Of a stretch of DNA of 64,000 nt, positions 12,901 through 21,900 are shown piece by piece. The translations under genes were made by a program, and so were the position numbers. The notes under the pieces are model-generated. The model was not told the origin of the DNA and did no database searches. It saw nothing but the letters and a program-made list of their open reading frames with translations. Position 1 is the stretch's first letter, and every line of letters starts with the position of its first letter. Origin of the DNA: Leptidea sinapis (lineage: Eukaryota; Arthropoda; Insecta; Lepidoptera; Pieridae); contig NC_066288.1 in the NCBI RefSeq assembly GCF_905404315.1, positions 6,224,501-6,288,500 on the forward strand, written 5' to 3'.

Positions 12901-15900
12901 GGCGACTGCTGCTATGATGCCGCCCAGGGATTGCCCGCTGATCACTGCAGTCATATACTTCTGGGGCAACTTGCTCGATATGCCCATCAGGCCTGCGATG
13001 AATACAGCGCTGGCAGCTGCAACAAAGTGTCTGAAGTAAAAATATAAAATGAACAAGGAAGTCGCTCAAAGTGAGGTTACCGATATAATGATATCGACAC
13101 GAACATCTACGTCTGGCAGTTATAGTGGCTTCTGAATGGCCGATTGTAGATAATTGAAAATTCCTAATAGTCTATAAAGGCATTTATTTCCCAAAATTGA
13201 TTCCGTTACAATTCTTTTTGATGTCATTACTAATATACTAGATACTACTACCGCTTCGGAAACAAATGGAGCTCTGAGAGAGAAGATGCGGCGCAAGAAA
13301 CTCTCCCAGCATTCTTTTTTGCGATCTTTTCAATAAGAGTATACAATATTGTACAGTCATTTCTATCGCTATAAAATAATCATAATATAGTCCCAGGCTG
13401 TTCGATCACCTAGGTATTCAGCTGTGGAGTAATAGGATTTACGACAGAGCCATTTTTTTTTAAACATTTAAATTTATTTATAGATAATGCCTGAACAGTG
13501 GCTGTGAATTTATTATAAAAGTGTATACATTTACCCTTAAAGCTATTATGAATCTTATGAAGCCTACTAGAATTAGTTACAAGCAATCCCTTATTTCTAG
13601 TGTTATAATATATATGTATTGGCCGGCAGGGGCGTGCATATCATATAGGCAACTAGGCAGTGCTTACCTCGTAATGAACCTAAATAAATATAGAGTAGCA
13701 ATTAATTTAATTTGGTTTCGTTATTTTATATTCTTCTATTGAACCCCCACTCATAAATTTTCCTAAATACCCACGGTAAGCAATCTCCAGGTTCAAATAC
13801 GACTAGTTGCTAGAAAAGCAATGCACGCTCTTGTTGGCCGGCCGTAGCATGCAGGTATCATAAACCTTCATTAATATCAGCGTTAAAAGAAAATTGGCCT
13901 AATTTTTTATGTATACACATAAGACATGCAGTTTATCAGTTGGGATAATACCATGATCGTCGAAGTAAACGCCACCGGTATTAAGTACATAATTAGCTGT
14001 CTACAATAATATTATTTTTACCTTATGTTTTGAGTATAAAGCCCCGTATTCATGGTGAACATTTGTTTAGCAACAAAGTTGAATCAACGTGTTGCGGAAT
14101 TGCTGTCAACATGTTGCTGGCAACACTGCGTGTTGCAGAGTTGATAGCGTCATGTTGACAAGCTCTCGCCCGACAAGCGTAAACATCAGTTTAGCGACAA
14201 TTGTTGACGTGTGTGAACGTGTTTGCAACAGTTTATAAACATGGCAGTAGTGTGGAGCAATGATAAAATAATGCAACTAATAGAATTATTTCAATCAAAA
14301 CCATTATCATGGGATTCTTCTATAAAATAATACAAATATAGAAACAGAAAGAACGATGCATTCGAAGAAACTACGAAGATTCTGAGGTCACTCATCAAAT
14401 TTCCTCTTTGCAAAAGATAGTTTCGAATCCACCATCTTTTTCTCTCTTTTTTATTATCAATCCTATACATCAGATACAGAGAACACAACAACACTACCTC
14501 CTCGGGCAACATTAAAACGCAGACTGGCATGTGGACAACCTGTAGTGATTTAAACATAGTTGCCAGCAACATTCTCACCGCTCACTAATAATGTTGATCA
14601 ACTGTTCCTAAACAAATGTTTATGAATACGGGGCTTTATCATTTCCACATACTTATTATATTTAGTAGTCGAAGCAATTTTGGCTGTAATCGCGGCGGCC
14701 ACCTTCTTGAAGGTAGCTACTGAAAATCAGTCTCGGGTTATACAGCTAATATGCTGAGTAGCAAACCTTTTGGGACAAAACACTGCAAACACCACCTTAG
14801 TATGTTGATATAGAATAAGCCTTAGTTTAGTTTTTTTCTTTGGTTTTTGATGTACATTAGTTTTAATTAGATCAGGCATGTATATTATTTTCGTAATGAT
14901 TTAGATAAGTTTTTCATATTGTTATTATAAATGTTTACCTGTATTTGTAGTGTTTGTTCCACAAACAAAGACATACTTACTTACTTTACGCCCATAAAAA
15001 GTAGCGCAAGTAAAGACTTTATTTTGTCACAATTCTAAACTAATCGTGCACCAAAATCAATTATTTTAGTAATTAACTTATACTTTCAGAAAAAAAAATT
15101 ACACCAGCCACATTATTTTTAATACATTCGCGCGAGACAGTTGGGTGTCCTATCCACCAGTCAGTTTCATCCCGCCTAACTTTTATAAGTAGTTCATCAA
15201 GCATCCAGTAAATTGTGTATTTTTTTTGTATCTCATCTATAGAGACTTCTAATAATAAATTATTTTTAGAAATCATATGCCTTATAGGCTGGCTACAGTG
15301 ATTCTGAAAAAAATACGGGTTGCACTCTGTGAGTGCCGGAAGAAGTGAAAACTTGAACTGTGAACATAACCTAACGTTGTGCATTTTTGAATATTTTGAA
15401 ATTATTAGGGAATAATCTAGCACGAATTGCTTTATTTATCAGAATAAAAAGTACTAGGATTTATGTGGTTAAATACAATATTCATTTATTGAGCTATCGT
15501 ACACAAAAAATGATAATTTATATTATATAAAAAATTTAACACACCAGAAAGATTAAATTATTTTACATTAAAAAGTTCATCTCTCAGAAAAATCAAATTT
15601 CATCCGTAATTTCAGAACACCAACGAACGACAAGAACGGGTAAGCACTTGTGTAATAATTTCAAGATATGCATTGTGCATGAACCTCTTTAGCTGCATAT
15701 GAAGTCCTGGTACATGTTGCTAGGATGACACAAGTGTAAAACCGCTATGAAAGACATTAATTACCACAGAGTAGGTATGGATACATAGTACATTACTATC
15801 ACCCGCACTCCGTAGATAGGAGATGAATAGAGTTTGTAAATGAGACAGCAACGTCTGTGACGTGTATTATAATTTCATGTTCTTTTTTTTATGGAAAAGG

Positions 15901-18900
15901 AGGACAAACGAGCGAACGGGTCACCTGGTGTTAAGTGATCACCGCCGCCCACATTATCTTGCAACACCAGAGGAATCACATGAGCGTTGCCGGCCTTTAA
16001 GGAAGGTGTACGCGCTTTTTTTGAAGGAAAACACCGCACAAGGATGTTTTCTTTCTCGACGATTTGTAAACTGTAATAGACACCAACGTTCCATATTTTA
16101 ATAATAACTGAAATCACCATTATTTGTTGGGAGCCGATGAAGCGTCTCGCAACGGTGTCGCGACTGCGGAGATTTTATCTCATCTAAAACTATGCGTACC
16201 GCGCTAAAATAAGTTTTCACTTCAAAAACACATCCATTTAAATGCAGCGGCATATTATTAAACTCATATTTACATCTTATACATAAGCATCAGACAGGTT
16301 TGCATATGCATGTATTTAAAGGCAAATGGTAGAAATCTAGATGGCCTTGGAGGTGCATTGGCTCTACTGCAAAGTCGATAGAGATCTCTACCAACCCGGG
16401 AGTTTTAATTTATTTTGTTTACCAATATCACCAACGTTTTCAATTCCACATTATAAAGGATATTGATCAAAGATTTAAGACTTTAAATATTTTATTTTGT
16501 TATCTGATATTTTATTATTATTGAACGACATTTTATTATCCACTTGTTTGGCGTTGTCAGACAAAAATGATAAGCATTAATAATTTATTAATTTCAATGC
16601 ATTTTTTAAATCAGAGGTGGCAAATGGTTGTACTGGATGGAAAATTAATACCAAAAACAGCGAAATACTACAAATAGAAATAATGGTTCAATCAACATGG
16701 AATAAATATTGGAACCTAAAAGAACTTTTCAAAAGTATGCCCACAGACATCTAAACAAAAGTTATGAACACGAGTCTTTTACCAAGCCTGAAGTATGGGT
16801 GCCAGACGTGAAAGTTCGTCTCTAAGGCCACAAATAAAATCAGGACCTGTCAAAGGGGGCTAGAGAGGATAATGGATAGGATAATAACATAAGGATGATA
16901 GAAAAAGTAAGACATACTAAAATAAGAAAAACCACCGATGCGACCGACGCTCTAACTTATTCATTAAAACTAAAATGGAAATGGGCTGGCCATGTCGCGA
17001 GATGTACAGACGAGAGATGGACTGCGAGAGAAACATCGTGGAGCGGCCCAGCGGGCAAGAGAAGTCGAGGGAGAACACTAACCAGATGGGAAGACGACCT
17101 CAGACGGTCAGCTGGCCCAAACTGGATAAAGGCATAGGCATCTTTGGAGGAAACCTATACAAAATCCGGGGTTCTTGCTAACTAAATCTACTTACAATAT
17201 TTAAAAAAAAATGTATAAGCTAGAAAAATGGATTATTTATTTATTTAATGCATTTATTAAATCAGAGGGGGCAAATAATGAAGTGGTTGTACTAATGGAA
17301 AGTGAACACCAGACGTCAAAGAACATATTAATACGAGAGGCCAAGAGATTTAATTTCCAGCCTTTGATGGAGTATGCTCTAAGCTCGAACGTCGTCCGGA
17401 TGAGGAAACGAACGAGCGTACGGATCACCTGATGTGAAGTGATCACCACTGCCCACATTCTCTCGCAACGCCAGAGGAATCACAAAGGCGTTGCCGGCCT
17501 TTTAGAAAAGTGTATGTGCTCTATCATCCACACCATCTGGATGTGTGGCGGTCCTCCACAGTGCGGATTCCAAGGAGCTTTCTTCGACGTACTGCAAAGC
17601 TGTGGAATAAGCTGTCTTGTGCGGTGTTTCCGGGACGGTACGACATGGGTACCTTCAAAAAAAGCGCGTACACCCTCCTTAAAGGCCGGCAACGCTCCTG
17701 TGATTCCTCTGGTGTTGCAAGAGTATGTGGGCGGCGGTGATCACTTGTCACCAGGTAACCCGTACGCTCGTCTGTCCTCCTAGTCCATAAAAAAAAGTTT
17801 TTTTTTTGTATTTTAAGTATTTAATTTATTTAGATTTCTCAGTAAATGCCACCAGCTAGAGCAACTGCGGATGAGTCACATAAATAACTAATTAAAGATA
17901 GTTGTAAAACTGTATGAGTCAAACAAGCGTTAATTTAAATAACCTGTTTGATTGTGCAGCATGACAAAATGTCGGAAAGGGCTCTTGTATCGAAATCGAC
18001 AAATATTCGCGCAGAAACTTATTCGCGCCTTAATCCTACAGCATCGGTATTTGAACACAATTTGGTTACCCTAAGCAGTTATTTTACAAGAGACGCAGAT
18101 ATATAAATCCATAATTATTAACGAAAAGACCTACTTTTACCGGATAGTGCCGAATTTTAATTGATTATCCATATTAATAGAATTATATGGATCATTCAGA
18201 AATACCTTTTTGTTTTTTTTTCTTACTCCATTCATTGGTTTAGATTAGGGGTGCGCAATCTTGAACTGTTGGCGATCTACCTCAAAATTGCTAGACTACG
18301 ATCGACCGACTCTGAGAGGCTTCAAGTATGTGTGATGAATGATTGTCGTCTTGGTACAGTGTTACGATCACATAGATATTAGTTCTGCGCACAATATGCA
18401 TTTTTTTAGTCAAGGCAAGTGTAGGTCTGCTGTAAAATGTCAATGAAAAAACTAATAATTATTCAAAATTGCGAATTTATAGGTTCTTAAAACAAACGCG
18501 TTCTAGTATCTAAAGTTCTAAACTTAACTAAAGAGTGACTTTGGATGTTGAATCTGCATGGAACTGCATGTCCTGAGCATACTTTTCATAAGATGGTACA
18601 TAATTACCGATTTTTGTTACCTAAAACAAAATCTATGAATAGTTCTATATCGGATGTTTTTCTCGAGATCGATTAAAAATGCACTTGTGATCGACCGTTG
18701 AAGCACGCCTGGTTTAGATATTCACGATGGCCTTTGACAAATTCTTACAAGAACCTTGTTATAGTATGCACAGAACAACGTCTGTGGGGTGAGCTAGTAT
18801 ATAGGTATATATAAAATAATATATGTAATAAACTATAATACAGTCACTTTACATCAGTGGCGTAGCGTGCCTAAATTGAAAGTAATATTTATTCATCACT

Positions 18901-21900
18901 AGCTGACCCAGCAAACGTTGTATTGCCATCAACAACAACTGTAGTTAATCTACCAACTATAGGTAGCTAAAATTAAGTTTGTTTTTTTACCACCTGAGAA
19001 AGTTACAAATATATAAAAATTCAAATTAGTTATTCATTTTAAGCTATTCTTTCAATTTGATTTCTGAACGACGAGGGACACATCAAAGGAAAAACAAAAT
19101 TGTTGTTTTTATTTAATTCCGTGCATTTTTTCATATTTATTTACCTTCTAAACCTTCTCTGGGCTTCCACAAATAATTCAAGACCGAAATCAGTCAAATC
19201 GGTCCAGTCGTTCTCGGGTTTTAGCGAGACTAACGAATCGCAATTCATTTTTATATGTATATAGATAATTATTTGTCTGTCACTTTTTCCAAAAATTTTA
19301 CACTCTCCTTGCCTTTTTTCGGCAAGCAGAAAGTTTTTATTAATTTTTGATTACGCACGTCGGTGGCCCCCGTGGCCCGGGGTCCCTTATAATTGATAAG
19401 GCAGATACGGCACTAGCTACGTTTCTGTTTCACATAATGTCTAATAGTCGTAGATAAGGTATCTATGCCTTTTACATCAAAATAAACAACTGATAAGCAA
19501 GTTTACTAGGTCCCATCTGTGTGTCACATAAGATAATAATATTATTGATTGGAGAGCAAATTGATTTGCACTCTGACTCTTAATCATTTGATAATATTAT
19601 AAGTCTTACTAGCTTCTTTTGTTTGACCTCATATAAAGAAGAGCGGTTCAAATCATAAACGATCAAGTCATCCCCGTACGGCTTGAGTCTTTGACGTTGC
19701 GTATAGAACTGATGGAGTTTCCCTGCTAGATCCAATCAGAAATGAGGAGATCCGTAGAAGAACCGAAATCCGATAGCCCAATTTGCGAAACAGAATTGGC
19801 AGTGGGCTTGGCACATAGTTCGACGGACAGGTGGCCGGTGGGGCAGAAAAGTCCTCGAATGGCGACCATGTAACGGAAGACGCAGTGCTGGTAGGCCGAC
19901 AAGATGTCAAGATCGCCGGAATACGTTGGATGAATGCAGCGCAGGAGCGATCGTCGTGGAGATCTTTGGGGGAGGCCTTTGTCGAGCAGTGGATGTCTAT
20001 GATAGAACTGAACATAACGTCAAAATGCGAAATTCTACCCACATCATGTTGACTTCTGGCATTCTACAAACACGCGATCTGCGAGAAACTTCTTGTCTCG
20101 CACGGCCACTTTGTGATGTGTGGCCAATCATAATTGACTGATTGCTGCAGTTCTCCTAAAGTGATATGACTTAGGGACCTTCAAACATAGCGCATACTCG
20201 CAACTCAAAGGTCCGCGAAGAAAGACTTTACCCCTGGTGTCGCGGATTTCTATGGGAAAGTTACCTCATCATTTCCGGCTTATATAAAAATTTATAATTT
20301 AGAAGTTTTTGAAAGAACATATATAATATAATAAATGTAATAAACAATAATACAGTTACTTTACATCAGTGGCGTAGCGTGCCTTGGCGGGGCCTCGAAA
20401 AAAAAAGTTTGGATAAAATTGAAAGTAATATTTATTCATCACTAGCTGACCCAGCAAATGTTGTATTGCCATCATAGTTAACAACTTTAGTTAATCTACC
20501 AACTATAGGTAGCTAAAATTAAGTTTTTTTTTACCTCCTGAGAAAGTTACAAATATATAAAAATTCAAATAAGTTATTCATGTTAAGCGATTCTTTCAAT
20601 TTGATTTCTGAACGACGGGGGACACATCAAAGGAAAAACTAAATTGTTTTTTTATTTAATTCTGAGCTTTTTCAAATTTATTCACCTTTTAAACCTTCTC
20701 TGGACTTCCACAAATAATTCAATACCAAAATTAGCCAAATCGCTCCAGCCGTTCTCGAGTTTTAGCGAGACTGACGAACAGCAATTCATTTTTATATATA
20801 TTTATTATATAGATAATTATTTATCTGTCACTTTTTCCAAAATTTTTACAGACCGACTTAAAAAAGGAGGAGGTTCTCAATTCGATCAGATTTTTTTTTA
20901 TGTATGTGAAAGTGTTAAAGTTACATTTGCCTTGGCACCGACTTAAACTCTATTAATAAGTAGTTCATACAAATAATAGTATTTTATTACAATTAAAGGT
21001 ATAAGATTTGCAAAAGAGGTGTATTAAATTAAATCTCTTTCGTTATTCTACTTTTGAGTTTTTGAAGTCGGTTTTTTTAAACATAGCTTTTTTATTTTAA
21101 ATTTTAATTGAGAGATGCTTCAATAGTGCATCAACAGATGCTTATAGTATTTAACATGAGTTTCAATTTTTTAATAGAATTTTGGACTCGGTTTTTGGCA
21201 CCGCCTAAAGGTACTTATAGTGTATATGGCATCAGGCATCTGTTTGTTCAAAGCAAACTAGCTTCAGTAAGTATGAATTTCACTGGCAGTGTTTGAAACT
21301 AAATCATAAAATGAAAAATAATATAAAGCTTGAATATTCCATCAAAGCTGGATCAGTTAGTCCAAACTTAAAGAATGTATTCAGTAAAGTCTAAAGTTGA
21401 TTGTAATGACTCTGGAACTGCATTAAATTTATTTTCCTGTATCCTTTACTGTTTCTATATGCAGTTAGGTGGGCTTCTTTTTGTGAAGTCATGTGTTGAT
21501 GTGGGCATTCGTTATAATAGAAATCATTGGTTCAGACATCTGACTCTTTATCGATTTATAATATAATAAACAGAGAATTACAGAAAACAATTTCACTTAC
21601 CGGTCATTACAACAACTGTAAACATGGTTATAATAAAGAATGTGCCCTGCCAATCGTCTGTGTCAACCATCACAAATGAAGTTGTCACCACAAAACATAA
21701 GGTCACAATGATCAAGGAGCCAAGAAGTCTACTTCTCACCGATACCCTGCAACAAAAAGGTAGTATGTCATCTAAACCAAAGTAGACACACTTACGGCCG
21801 TTCGAAATATACTATCTACAGATAGAGATAAATTACTACATTCTTCTGTCAGTAATTAGCTGTCAATAATCTGAAGCTGTCCCAATATACCCGATCAGTC

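Larger units (their letters stand above)
14039..14636. mobile_element. PIF/Harbinger-type deletion derivative, 598 bp
   Basis: The inverted ends AAGCCCCGTATTCAT...AACATTTGTTTAG are nearly identical on both sides, with TA flanking each end. The left half encodes (plus) the start of a MADF-like protein. The right half encodes (minus) the start of a Harbinger-like transposase. The centre is deleted, so the element is non-autonomous. It lies in the ENT intron between exons 3 and 4. Confidence 0.75.

Noticed and set aside
13017..13030. Alternative acceptor for ENT exon 4 (tacttcag before ACACTTTG, exon start at 13030)
   Set aside because: Joining it to exon 3 puts the exon in the wrong frame. The inner acceptor at 13016 keeps the frame and gives the exact family spacing.
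12782..13069. Second open frame on the minus strand across ENT exon 4
   Set aside because: It is a shadow of the transporter frame: no hydrophobic segments, Cys/Arg/His-rich, no family match.
15073..15423. 116-codon open frame on the minus strand in an ENT intron
   Set aside because: No recognisable domain, AT-driven composition and no splice partners. Probably chance.
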